DNA from: Clarireedia homoeocarpa
Taxonomy: Eukaryota; Ascomycota; Leotiomycetes; Helotiales; Rutstroemiaceae
NCBI GenBank assembly: GCA_001465935.1
Contig: LNKV01000001.1
Location: 434,001-498,000, forward strand
Length of the DNA: 64,000 bases
Direction: 5' to 3'
The notes under the pieces were generated by a model. The model ran no database searches and was not told where the DNA came from. It was given only the letters and a program-made list of their open reading frames with translations. The position numbers were made by a program, and so were the translations under genes. This document shows positions 34,213 through 45,804 of the stretch, piece after piece; the first letter of the stretch is position 1; every line of letters starts with the position of its first letter.

Positions 34213-37147
34213 ATGACTGCCCCTCACCAGCAACAGCAACGGCCGGGTAAGGTGAAAAAGGACTTCCATCACCCGTACACGCCGTACGAGATCCAGGAAA
34301 CGTTTATGCAGACGGTGTATGATGTGCTTGAGGAGGGGAAGATTGGGATTCTGGAGAGCCCGACGGGGACGGGGAAGAGTTTGAGTTTGATTTGTGGGGC
34401 GATGACTTGGTTGAGGGAGTGGAAGGGGAGGGAATGGGTCGGGTTGTGGGAGGAGGGTGGTGCGGGGGGGAAGGGTAGGGGGAGGGAGGAGGGAGGAAAT
34501 GGCGCGCGGATGGAGATTGGTTTTGACGAGGAAGAGGAAGAGGAAGAGGAAGATGAACCGGATTGGATTAGGGATGCGGCGAGGGAGAGGATGAAAAAGG
34601 AGATGTTGAGGAAGAGGGAAGATTTGGAGGGGAGGTTAAGAAGGGTCAGGGAAAAGGAGAGAAGAGAGATGGATAAGATGAATGGGATTGGGAGAGGATC
34701 AAAAAGGAGGAAGATGGGTGGTGATGATGGCCAGAATGGGGTTGAAAAGGATGAGGAGAATTTTGTACTGGATGATTGGGATAGTGATGCTGAAGCTGGC
34801 GGAAATGCAAAGACTGGTGATGAAGCGGTATTTTCAAAGGAGACTTTGGAATTGATGGAAGCTGTTGGGATGCGCGCGAGGAAAATTGAAGAGGAGGAAG
34901 ATGATGTAGATGAGATGAAGGTGCATCCACCCTGAACCCCCCTTCAATCTAAATATTAACAAAGCATAGATCTTCTACTGCTCCAGAACGCATTCCCAAC
35001 TAACCCAATTCATCAACGAACTCCGCCGCGTCAACTTTCCCCCCTCCATTCCCCCCTCCGATCTCGCACAAAGCCCCTCGACCGACCTCTCTGAACCCAT
35101 CAAACATCTCACCCTCGGCTCCCGCAAGAATCTCTGCATCAACCCCAAAGTCAATACTCTCTCCTCCGTAACCGTTATCAATGAGCGCTGCGCTGAACTA
35201 CAACAGTCCTCCACCCCGGGCGAGCAAAAATGTCCGCATCTTCCCACCAAAGATAACAAACCCCTCGTACATACCTTCCGCGACCATGCGCTCGCCACCA
35301 TCCGCGACATCGAAGACATGGGTTCCCTAGGCAAAGAACTCTCCATCTGTCCGTACTATGCATCCCGCGCGGCGATCAAGCCCGCGGAGATCGTCACCCT
35401 GCCGTATCCATTGCTGTTGCAGAAGAGCGCCAGAGAGGCGCTGGGGATTAGTTTGAAGGGTCATGTGGTGATTATTGACGAGGCGCATAATTTGATGGAT
35501 GCGATTTCAGGCATCTATGGGTCGGAGATTAGTCTGAGGGAGTTGAGACTGGGGAGGGAGATGCTGGGAGCGTATTTGAAGAAGTTTGCGAAGAGGTTGA
35601 TGGGGAAGAATAGGGTTTATGTGGCGCAGGTGGTGAGGGTGGTGGATAGTTTGGTAGGGTATTTAGAGGGGAAGTTGGAGGGGAAGGTGGGTTTGCTCTT
35701 CGTTTCTTTTCTTCTTTCTTTGGAGCTAACCTCTTTTTGTGGAAGAATGAGATTTGGGTTGGAAGATGGGCTAATTTGATTGCAGGAAATGGACGGAGTA
35801 GTCGATGAAAAGGAACTCCTAGCAGGAAAAGGTGTCGATCAAATCAATCTCTTCAAACTAATCCGCTACCTCCAAGAAAGTAAACTCGCCCGCAAAATCG
35901 AATCCTACGCAACCCACACCGCGAACGAACCTCCCTCTACCTCCACTAACAAACCCACCCCCCGAAAGCCACCCTCCACCACCCCCGTCCTCCACACCAT
36001 AACCTCCCTCCTGCACTCCCTCACCCACCCCACAACCGAAGGACGACTCTTCTTCAGTAAACCCGTTCCCCCCACTCCGTCCTCAGCCCTCATCTCCCTA
36101 AAATTTCTCCTCCTCGACCCCTCCCCGCACCTCTCCTCCCTCCTCTCCCTCCCACGCGCCCTCCTCCTCGCCGGCGGAACCATGTCCCCCTTCTCAACCT
36201 ACACCACGCATCTCTTTCCCTCTGTGCCACCCTCCCGCATCACCACCCTCTCCTGCGGCCACGTCGTGCCGAAGGAGAACCTCTTCGTTGGGATCGTGAG
36301 CCGCGGGCCGACAGGCAGGGAACTGCGATTCGATTTTAAGAATCGCGGGGATGCAGCCATTTTAGAGGAGCTGGGGAGGGTATTGCTGAATGTTTGCACG
36401 GTAGTAGGGGGCGGAGGAGGGGTGGTGGTGTTTTTCCCGAGTTACAAGTTCCTCGCAGATGTCATCACACACCTATCTCTTCCTCCTTCCAACTCCAACT
36501 CCAACTCCAACCCCAGCACTCCCCACCCCAACTCCCTCCTCCACCGCCTCCAGCAGAAAAAACCCCTCTTCACCGAGACCAAATCCGACACAAGCGACAG
36601 CATCCTCGCCGCCTACAGCGCTAGCATCGCCGCGGGCAAAGGCGGCTTACTGTTTAGCGTGGTGGGCGGGAAATTAAGCGAGGGGATCAATTTCTCGGAC
36701 GACCTAGGGCGATGCGTGGTGCTTGTTGGGCTGCCGTATCCGAACGCGGCGACGGCGGAGTGGCGCGCGAGGGGGGAGTGGGTGGTGGAGGGGACGGTGG
36801 CGAGGTTGCGTGGCAAGGGAGAGCGAGAAGAAGAAGCCCGCAGGATCGGACAAGCAGAAGCGAGGGACTTCTACGAAAACACGTGTCTGCGGGCGGTGAA
36901 CCAGAGCGTGGGGAGAGCGATCCGGCATCGTGCGGATTGGGCGGGGATTCTGCTGGTGGATACGAGGTTTAGGGGGGAGAGGGTGAGGGGGAAGCTGGCG
37001 GGGTGGGTGGGGAGGAGGATTCCCGGGATGCAGGAAGGTGCAAGGGATGGGAATGGGTTACTGGAGGAGGAAGCGTTTGGGAGGTTGGTGGGGAGGTTGG
37101 GCGCGTTTGTTAGGGGAAGGAGAGGAGGGGGGAGGGATAATGTATAG
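34213..37147 (+). CDS. CHL1: ATP-dependent DNA helicase Chl1 (DDX11 family)
   Basis: Iron-sulfur superfamily 2 helicase needed for sister-chromatid cohesion. Three exons: 34213-34920, 34970-35686 and 35786-37147, introns of 49 and 99 nt, 928 aa. PYTPYEIQETFMQTVYDVLE (Q-motif region) precedes Walker A ESPTGTGKSLSL (Lys55). A long charged insert with acidic runs (about 85-235) is typical of Chl1. The junction restores KIFYCSRTHSQLTQF. The four cluster cysteines appear in NLCINP, NERCAEL, EQKCPHL and SICPYYASR. DEAH follows as VVIIDEAHNLMDAI. The C-terminal helicase half has LLFSVVGGKLSEGINFSDD, VLVGLPYPN, ENTCLRAVNQSVGRAIRH and DWAGILLVDTRF. Upstream in-frame ATG at 34174 is possible but adds no conserved residues. 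Confidence 0.95.
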
Positions 37148-37170
37148 CTGATTATACCATGTATATAGCG

Positions 37171-37221
<51 letters not shown>

Positions 37222-37500
37222 TATATGCGAGGCTGACTGTAATAAAACAGATCTTATATCCTATTCCATTCCACTCGTATCACCATATACACTCAATCTA
37301 GTTAGTCATTTCACTAACCAACTAACCCCAAGAAACCAGTCTGCTCGCCCCGATTTACAAATTGGCCTTATATCCTAAAGGTTAAATCCTGCTGTACATA
37401 TTTATTCCCCTTCTTTCCCTTCTTACCCAACTCCTTCACATCCCGCATACCACTCTCTCACTCATCCTCCTCCCATGCATGTTACAACTACGGATTCCCT
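37148..37500. other. Convergent spacer with poly(A)/TA tract
   Basis: A 353-bp spacer lies between the CHL1 and DUF1917 stop codons. It contains the poly(A)-(TA)n tract annotated separately. Confidence 0.5.
37177..37226 (+). repeat. Poly(A) run followed by TA repeat
   Basis: Twenty-nine consecutive A residues are followed directly by about 21 bp of alternating TA, starting 30 bp after the CHL1 stop codon. It may be a simple-sequence expansion or the remnant tail of a retroposed transcript; I see no retroelement body or target-site duplication next to it. Confidence 0.9.
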
Positions 37501-39830
37501 CTAGAGTATTTCCTCCTCCGCATCTGCATCTGCATCTGTACTTTCGCTCTTCTCCCTTTTGATCGCGCGGCGTCTGTTGCCGCCGATGCCGGTGCCGATG
37601 TCTTTGTTGATTCGGCGTTTGGTGGTGGCGGCGGCGGTGGTGGTGGAAGGGGTGAGAGTGGGTTTGGAGGTGAAGGGGGAAGAAGAAGGCGCTTTCTTTA
37701 GTAGCTCGGTGGAGCTGTAGAGGGAGGCTTTGATGTTGTGTTCGTTTTGGGAGTTGAGGCCGAGGTAGGTGTATGCGTCTGTGAGGGGGGTGATGTTAGT
37801 GAGGTGGTGGTGGAGGGGGGGGGGAGAGGAGGTAGGTTGGGGAGGAAGTGGTGGAGATGGATCATTGATTTTGGAGGATTGGGGGGGGAGAAAAGGGAAT
37901 GGGTAGGAGCAGGTGGCGGTTGGTGGATTTGGGATTTTCAGGGTAAGGAGTTCGTGATTGGGTCGAAGAAGGGTTGGGTGTGATATGAGGATGAGGGGGA
38001 TAGGAATGGAGGGAACGTGGAGGGAGGGGAATGGAGATGGGGAGGTTGGGAAGGGAGAAAAGAAACAGATACTGTAAAGAAAAATGTGAGGCGTAGCTGC
38101 GTAACTTCGAATGCTAGTGACAATTGAAACTATAAACCACCCTTACTACCTTGACCGCCATCTACCCATCACCACAAAACCCAGGAAATTACATAAACTC
38201 AGTGTAAAGGGAAGAAGAAAATGGACATACCACACTTATAATAAATCCCCTGTTTACCACTACTCTCCACCAAGCCTAGTTCTTTCAAAGCCTTCAGCAC
38301 ACGTATAACATCAGGCATGTTCGAGAAGTCTTCCGTGTAGATGCAGATGAGCCGGGATTTGGATGTGTTGTAGGGATCTCGGGGTGCGCATTTCGCAGCT
38401 ATGCCGAGGGAATTGGTGGATGTGGCGGTGGCGATTCGGGACCATGTTTCGGGGAGAGTGGTGGGTGGAACAAATAGCATCCACTGGAGACGAGTAGTTA
38501 GTTGAGGGCGTTGGGAGAAGTGGAAGGAAGGATAGGATGAGGTGAACGTAGGATGTGGATTGGAGAAGAATGGGAATTAGAGAAGGTTTGAGTGAAGGCA
38601 ACTGGAAGCGACGGAAACTTGGGGAGAGGATTTGATGTGGTGCAAGCAGATTTGTAGAACATAGAGTAAAAGAAAAAGACGAAAGGAGAGGTGGAATATA
38701 TTTAAGATGAGGGTAAGCGGGGCTCTCCGGTGCAGAAATAAGACATTGATGATGACACGTTAGAAATGATTGAACAACCCAAAGATTTTATAGCTTAGAT
38801 TCTCTGGGACGTTTTTTCTTTTTTGGCAAAAGTGCTGAGCTACAGCACATTGACCCTAATCGGTTTGCTTTTCCTGTGGTAGAAGATGGGGAGGGGAGGG
38901 GAAAAGGATACAACATAGCCTTAAAGGAAGGAAAACACATACCTTCCCAGTCGTACACTGGGTCTCTTTGGCCGTATCAAGTATTTCCTGCACAATACTT
39001 TCCTTTTCATTATTAAAAATTTGTGTAATAGTGGAAGCTGCTTTGCCCTCGTTTGCTTTTTCAATCTCATGCCGGACGGTTGTGAGGTTGTTGAGGAGAG
39101 TCGTCCCTCTTTCAACGAATTCCCACAAACTGCACACAAAACCGTGTATTAGTCACTCATACCTACGGAAGATCTAGATAATATCTTTGATAAAGTAAGA
39201 GGGAATATTCACCGACTGCCCTCTCCAGGCGGCGCCTCCTCATTCGCAGCAACAGCAACAGGAGCTTTCCGAAAAGGATTTGCGACATAGATCCATGGGA
39301 TAGAATCGGACCTCAATGTGGTGACGGGAGGCAATCGTTGGAGGAAGTCAGTGATGGTTTCTCCTAGTTGCCATGCGCAGGGATCGCCGGCATAAGGATT
39401 GTATAATTCGGTGCTTTCCTTGTGAGCGGATGCTTTTATGGCGGCATTTATGTCGGCTTGCTCGGTCAGAGTGAGTTCATGGTGCGTCCAATATTCGACA
39501 GGCGAAAAAGAAGCAGCGCAGGTGTTAAAGTGAGATTTGGTTGAGGCATCACCTGATGACTGAGTTAGATATGTTGATGGTGTGGTAGTGTGGACCTGGG
39601 ACGGAAGAGGGGAGTGAACCGTAGAAATCTGATTCATCGGATAGGTATCCTTCATCTCCAGAAACAGCCTTCCCATTCGCGTTTTCCATTACCATTTTTC
39701 TGGTAGATACAAGCTCAACCCCTTTGCTTGCCGGCTGACGTGTCGTCGAGAGACTGCGAACGGATCCACTGATGGAGAAAACGCGAGTGTTGAAAAACGG
39801 GTTTGAGCGTGACAAAAAGAACCTCAACAT
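37501..39830 (-). CDS. DUF1917 (Bles03-like) protein
   Basis: Member of the DUF1917 family, which has an eIF4E-like fold; function unknown. Five exons: 39830-39596, 39552-39213, 39129-38943, 38483-38231 and 37778-37501, introns of 43, 83, 459 and 452 nt, 430 aa with continuous phase. The N-terminus MLRFFLSRSNPFFNTRVFS is basic and lacks acids, like a mitochondrial presequence; the other candidate start is the internal ATG in MVMENANGK (39690). YLSDESDFYGS is typical of fungal members. The domain has SPVEYWTHHELTL, NPYAGDPCAWQLGETITDFL, IPWIYVANPF, then GKWMLFVPPTTLPETWSRIA, SRLICIYTEDFSNMPDVIRV and YYKCDAYTYLGLNSQN. The tail is basic, then acidic. The 43-nt first intron is the weakest join. 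Confidence 0.85.
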
Positions 39831-40605
39831 GATCACTGGACCAAAGTTCGGATGATATTAATAACAAAGGACAGCCTTGCCAAATAGTTAAGTATAATTT
39901 TGAGAACTGGAAGGGCAATGATGTGGAATAAATCCTCATGCACAACACCGTATGCACCATAGACGTTGACGCACGGGCCTCGTTGTTTCTTGTCTTCTGC
40001 TTGCTTGCTTCAAGACGATGATGATTAACGCAAGCTTGGATTATGTATGCAGATTTGCACCAATACTAGAATAAAACAGGTGTCAGGAGAGCCATCCTCC
40101 CATTCACTACAGTCCCTGTTTGGTAGATTTGATCTTACATGCTGCTCGTACCACCTTCAAACAATGCATCGTTCATGCCATTGGCCATCATCCTTGTCGG
40201 CGAATATGTGGACGACGAATCATATGGTGAGGTGTGATAGATGAATGGAGAACTGATTCTCCCCGAAACATCTTCAAGATGCATACGAACTGCCTTCTTG
40301 GAGGTAATTGCTTCTGAATGCATCATTTTTGGTTGTTTTGGATCTCAATGAGAAGAAGTCGTAGGCAATGGCGTCCCTTGTGGCTGAAAAGTGGCGGTGC
40401 AGTTCACACAACTTTTCTTCTCGTCCCGTGTACTGCTTGTACATACCTGCACAGCAATATTTCCAGCTTAGGTAGGCTGGAAGGATAAGACTTTCACACA
40501 GGGAGCTGAGAGAACTGTCTGTGAGGGCTTCGGAAGTCAAGTCGGAAAGCGGAAGGTCTCCTCATTGACGAGAAAGCTTCTTGTTCATGAGGACTTGGAT
40601 CCGCA
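39831..40605. promoter_or_regulatory. Divergent promoter region, DUF1917 gene/DPH7
   Basis: A 775-bp spacer lies between divergent start codons. Several small ORFs occur but overlap one another and resemble no protein. Confidence 0.4.
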
Positions 40606-42106
40606 ATGCTTGAAAAGATCGAGAACCTCGATGTCGACCTTTTAGATCTACCACCAAGTTGTATCGAATTCTGGCCAGATAACCATTCATGGCTTATTGT
40701 TGGAACATATGAGCTAGATAAAAGTGAAGATCCGGCTAGGACTGGAGAAAAACGATTGCAGCACAGCGATGTAGACATAAGACCATTCACCTACTGGGAG
40801 GGCAGTGTTACCTCGGGGCTTTTGAGCTTCCACAACTACTCCAGACCAGATCAGGCCAGTTCTGCCGATGACAATGAAAGCTATGATGATGACGGCAAGT
40901 ATGAAGAGAACCAAGAATCTGGGAACCAGACACAGCCATCCACTCTCCAAGAACGAAATGGAAGTTTGATGCTTTATAATCTTCAAAATGGCGCACTGTA
41001 AGTTACTAGTCCCGCTTTTATGGGAGTTAGGCTAAGTTTAAACCAGGAAACTTCATCAGTCCCGTCCATATCCCTACGGCGCCATATATGATCTTCATTT
41101 CTGTCCCACAGAGCCAGATCTCTTCGCTGTATCTTCTAGTACCGGAAGAATATCCTTCTTCAGAATACAGGATAACGGCAATCCCGTCCCAGACATAGTG
41201 CATATCAAGACCTGGAAAGTTTTTGATGACTCCGTTCTCATTACCTATTTCGCATGGTGTCCTCTGCCGCAGGCAGAAGGCACGAAATCTCTGGTCATAG
41301 CTGCTTCAACTGGAGTCATTCAGCTGATCACTGTTACTGGAAACTTGAGGCTCGATTCCTCTGGTAATGATTTGAGGTGCCAGAGGGAAGAACCAGCAAT
41401 ATCGTTGCATTCATTGAAAGTACCATACGTCGGCGAAGAACCTCAATATGCCTATTGCTGTGTCTGGAATCCAGCCCCGGGAGGACTGAGCAACAATTTC
41501 TCCGGAGTATTCTCAGGCGGGGATGATTCAAAGCTAAGAACAGGCATACTAGGATCTTCCATGGAAGCAGACGATAACTTCCACCACTATCTTCCTACCA
41601 CCTTTTCTGGACACGATGCAGCTGTGATATCGATACTCCCCCTTCCATGCGTAGACAAGAGATGGATCCTCCTCACAGGTAGTTACGATAACAAAGTACG
41701 AATACTCACGATGGACTGGGATTCTCAGACGAAGCAGAAATCAATCGACGTTTCAGCAATACTCGATGTGGGCGGTGGAGCATATCGCCTTGAGTTTCTT
41801 CAAGACTATACTTCTCAACCAACACAGCACAGTAATCTTCATTTCCAGGTCCTCGCAACCTGCATGGAGGCCGGAGTGAAGATCCTCGATATTCAGAGAA
41901 ATGAGGGTACATGGAACATAAATATCATAGCTAGCGCCGACATCGAAGCTTCTAAATCTCACACGCCAGGTAATACAACCCAGCTCTGCTATGCCAGTGC
42001 TGTACAGCAACTCGCAGGTAGCGACGACATAATATTTGTTAGTTCTTGTTTCACAAAGAGACAGTTGGGTGTTTATAGGTTTTTAAGATCGTGGAAGATC
42101 CGATGA
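40606..42106 (+). CDS. DPH7: Diphthine methyltransferase-type WD40 protein
   Basis: Dph7/Rrt2 (WDR85) demethylates diphthine methyl ester on EF2 so that the final amidation of diphthamide can occur. Two exons, 40606-40997 and 41047-42106, across a 49-nt phase-2 intron, 483 aa. WD-type blades are visible: CIEFWPDNHSWLIVGTYEL, the junction then YGAIYDLHFCPTEPDLFAVS with GRISFFRI, YCCVWNP with VFSGGDDSKLRTG, GHDAAVISI with ILLTGSYDNKVRI and GGGAYRLEF with LATCMEAGVKIL. The GGDD and GSYD strands are the best conserved Dph7 blocks. An acidic loop near 85-115 is lineage-specific. Stop codons of DPH7 and alpha-COP are only 244 bp apart. Confidence 0.9.
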
Positions 42107-42350
42107 TTAAGTATTTTAGAAACTATAACTGCTCTAAATTACTTCGCCGCGAATCTGATTGTCTCGCAAGGACTCACTGTGCCCCTTTACTTGTCTGCCT
42201 GCCAAACGGAACACCTTTTCTAAGATATAACCACCACCAATTCTCCTCACACATAAGGGAACACTCCGTACAAGTAAACAAGACTTTTCCTGCATAAGTA
42301 GATTTTTATTCTCTATTCTCCTGTTAAGCAACCTGAATCTAAAAAGAAAA

Positions 42351-45167
42351 CTACTCTTCCTCCAGATCCTGGTCCTCAGCGACGCCTTCTTCTAAGCCAG
42401 CAGAGTCTTCAACTTCCCCAAGCAGCGCCTTCTCAAAGAATGACTGAGAGGTTGCCTTTGTTGGCCAGTTGGCCTTGTACGTGGGTACGATGGTTTTTGG
42501 TTTAGGGGAAGTCAGTGGAGACCCAGTTGATGGTAATGAAAGTTGTTCTTCAGTGACACCTGTAGCTTCGAGAATAGCTTCGCATTCATGGGTGAGACCA
42601 TGAGACTTTGCAGTCATATAAGCAAGAGGATCTGATTTGGTAGATTAGCTTCTGTGGTAGGTAGAGGAGAGTAGTATAAACTTACACAGATTGATTTCTT
42701 TGAGCATTTGTATCCTGTCTTCAACGTCTCCAAGATATAACGCATTTTGGAATCGAGCAGTGTAATCACCACGGTGCTCTGCAATCTTGGCCATCTTTGT
42801 AAGTTTTGCCTCGTCTCCGGTGGCTAGGTAAAGGAAGGATAATTTGTCGAATTGTCGCAGTTTCTTGTAGGTCATTTCAACGATTTGGTGGTTACCATGG
42901 GCAAGCGCTTCGGTCGTCAGCCTTGACCAAAGCTTGGGTTTATCGAGTTGCTTAGCCATTTCGACAGCGACTTCTAAGTTTCCGCACTCGATAGCCAATT
43001 CAAATCGAGTTTGAGGATCTTGAACGAACTGCAAAGCAATCTCCGGATAACCCTTCTTCTGGAGATAAGAGATGATACTTTGTCCAACGAGACTTGAATT
43101 TTTGATAATCTGGAGCATTTCTTCATAATCGCGCTTGACAACTGCAAGCTTGAACCTATACTCCGTAGGATCGATGGTCAGAACCTTAGGCTTGGCATTT
43201 CGATCTAAACAATAGACAGCGTGTGCTTTCACTCGCACAAGGTAGACTGTCTGATCTAATGTTCGCACAATTCCATTATCACCGTTCAAGAGAGTGTACT
43301 TGATATGGTTGAGAGTCGAATAGAGTAGAACACCCGCTTCGTCCCAGGTTGCGCTCTTGATTCGAATAGTCTCATGCAGGGAGCTAACTTGTTCCAGAGT
43401 TTTTGTAACAATAGTGACGTTATGCTTGCTCAACAAGGCTGCGTAGAGACCATCATTTGACCAAACCACATACTTGACTCCGTTAACAGTGAGCTCGGCA
43501 GTCGTCTTCTTCTGCTGGATGTCGTGAAGATGTACGGCAGTAGGTGTGATTAGAAGGATGTTGCCCGTTCCGCCATAATAAATGTCAGTGGTTCCATGCG
43601 GAGGCTTGATGGTTTCGGTGGTTGAATCCGAGAGGTCTTTGATGTCGATTTGCTGGTTCGAAGCGTTGAACACTGCAAATCGATCTCGTGCCACAAAGAC
43701 CGCAGAACTTCCCTGGCCACGCTTTGTGTCATTGGAGTCCATACCACCAGATCCATCGCGAGGAAGGTTGATTAATTCGTACGAGCCACCATCCGCCGGG
43801 GAAGTTACCAGGACAGCTCTTTCTGCGGGGTTATAGGAAAGTGATCTAGGTGGGACCCAGGGGCTGCCAAGTTTCTTCAATGTTAAAAGCGTCGGACTTT
43901 CAATATTTTTCTGAAAGTCATAAGATCTAACGTGCTTATCCTTCGTAATAAAGAAGAGATTATTTTGGTGGAAGGCAGAAGCGGGGCGCTCTCGCTCGAG
44001 CTTGAAAACCATCACACCATTGTCGTGGCCAGCAGCGAAAAGGTTTATCTCCGGATGAGCAGCAATAACCCAAAATCGTTCATTTTCTCGCTTGAACGAC
44101 TGAACCGAAATGCGCTTGTTCAAATCCCATACACGGATGGTCTTATCTTCACTAACCGACAAGATCAGATCTTGGTGAGGATGGAACAAACATCCAGATG
44201 CATTCTGGAAATGTCCACGACAAGTGTCAACTTCCCAGGCCTTTGTTTCGCTCATTCGCCATAATTTCACCAGTCGATCATCACCGGCGGACACGATCAA
44301 TGGTAATGTCGGATGGAAAGCTACCCAATTGACACCTCGGTCGTGGCCCTCAAGCACAAATTTGACAACTGCGTCAGTGTTTCCAAACATATCTGCCTGA
44401 GCCTGGTTTCCTCTCGACATTTGATCTTCGAACGTCATCGATGTCGGCGCCGAATGTTTTTTCCGGAGCCCAGAAATATCCCACACCCTAACGGACTGAT
44501 CGAGGGAAGCAGACACTACCAAATCTTCTTTCGGATGGAACTGTGCGCACATTGTATAGTGGTTATGGCCCGTCATAGTGCAGACTAGAAAAAAGGTTAA
44601 CTTAAATATGGAGGCACAATGGCGACTTGAACATACTTAAAGAGCGGTTTTGCCAGTTCCATATTCTGATTGTCTGATCATCAGAGCTGGAGATGATCCA
44701 AGGGAGTTCATGATGGAAAAAGACTGTGCGAACATAGTCGAGGTGACCGTTCAGAGTAAACAGACATCTGCGAGTCTGATATGACCAGACCTTAATCTTG
44801 TAATCATCTCCTCCAGAGACGAAGAGGGGTTGTGTTTTGTGAAAGTCGATTCCTCGAACAGGACCATCGTGCTCCTCAAATCTATCAATCAATGTTCCCA
44901 TTCGATAATCCCATAGCTGAATAGTCGAAGAATGTAGTGAAACTAAAATCCATGGTCTTAGGAGGTTATTAGATGTAGGTGCTGGGAAGGCTTTATATGG
45001 ACGAACCGTTTAGGATGGAACGCGATTCCTTTTGCTCTGGATGACTTTGACTCGAACTTTGGTGACGGTTAGCAGTCAAAATTCTGTGACCAAGTATAGA
45101 CAAATCCCAGAATATAGAAGCCACAACGCACCTTTGTTAGCATATTGGGAGAGGATGAGGATGCCAT
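42351..45167 (-). CDS. RET1: Coatomer subunit alpha, C-terminally truncated
   Basis: Alpha-COP of the COPI coat, which returns proteins from Golgi to ER and binds dilysine cargo through its WD40 domains. Five exons: 45167-45132, 45056-45007, 44956-44637, 44584-42686 and 42631-42351, introns of 75, 50, 52 and 54 nt, 861 aa. The N-terminal propeller is complete (FESKSSRAKGIAFHPKRPW, FEEHDGPVRGIDFH, GHLDYVRTVFFHHELPWI, GHNHYTMCAQFHP, GHDRGVNWVAFHP, GHFQNASGCLFHP). A second propeller and the alpha-solenoid follow (YPEIALQFVQDPQTRFELAI, LDKPKLWSRLTTEAL, YLATGDEAKLTKM). After NWPTKATSQSFFEKAL the frame ends in an acidic tail. Normal alpha-COPs are about 1,200 aa; the C-terminal domain that binds epsilon-COP is missing, and no continuation exists before DPH7. 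Confidence 0.93.
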
Positions 45168-45804
45168 ATTGACCGACGCTTGGAATAACGATCAATCGTA
45201 GGCTTCGCGCATGAAGTGAATTGGAAAAAGAATTGGCTCTTTCCTGGGGCGATGAGTATGAAGTTCCGACGCACAGCTTAAGAGGAGAGGGACATGAGAA
45301 AGAATCGGTGGCAGGTGTGTGCGCGTGGTATTAAAGTAGAGTACAAAGGGTAGTCAATAGCACTGAATTTCGAAAGTGTGAAATGCGACGTTGCTGTTTC
45401 CCACATTTCAGGCACTAACACCTAGATTGACGAGGCCGCCACTTAAAACGTACCAGAAGCTTCATCAGCCACAGGAGCTTGTATGGATCCCTTGTGAAAT
45501 CTGGTTGGAGCTCTGGAATTTGTGGAAATCTGTCCCTAATCAAAGACGTCAGTTTCCTTTCAGCCTTGTCTAAGAAAACACGTTGGTGGCATTGATATTT
45601 GACGCTTCTTAAATTGCGGGGAGCTTTCTCGATATTTGTACTATACTATACTGCCCGTACTTCGAATACATTTGAATTCACCCAATCTCAGTTTCTTTAG
45701 CCATTGTGTCGTTCGGAACCGTGTTTTAAAGCTCTTGCCAGAAACCATCTCTAACACCATCGATGAGGATATCTTGAGCTACCCCAGACTTCACTGCAAA
45801 GTCG
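45168..45804. promoter_or_regulatory. Divergent promoter region, alpha-COP/UGGT
   Basis: A 637-bp spacer lies between divergent starts of two secretory-pathway genes. I see no UPR element I would defend. Confidence 0.4.
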
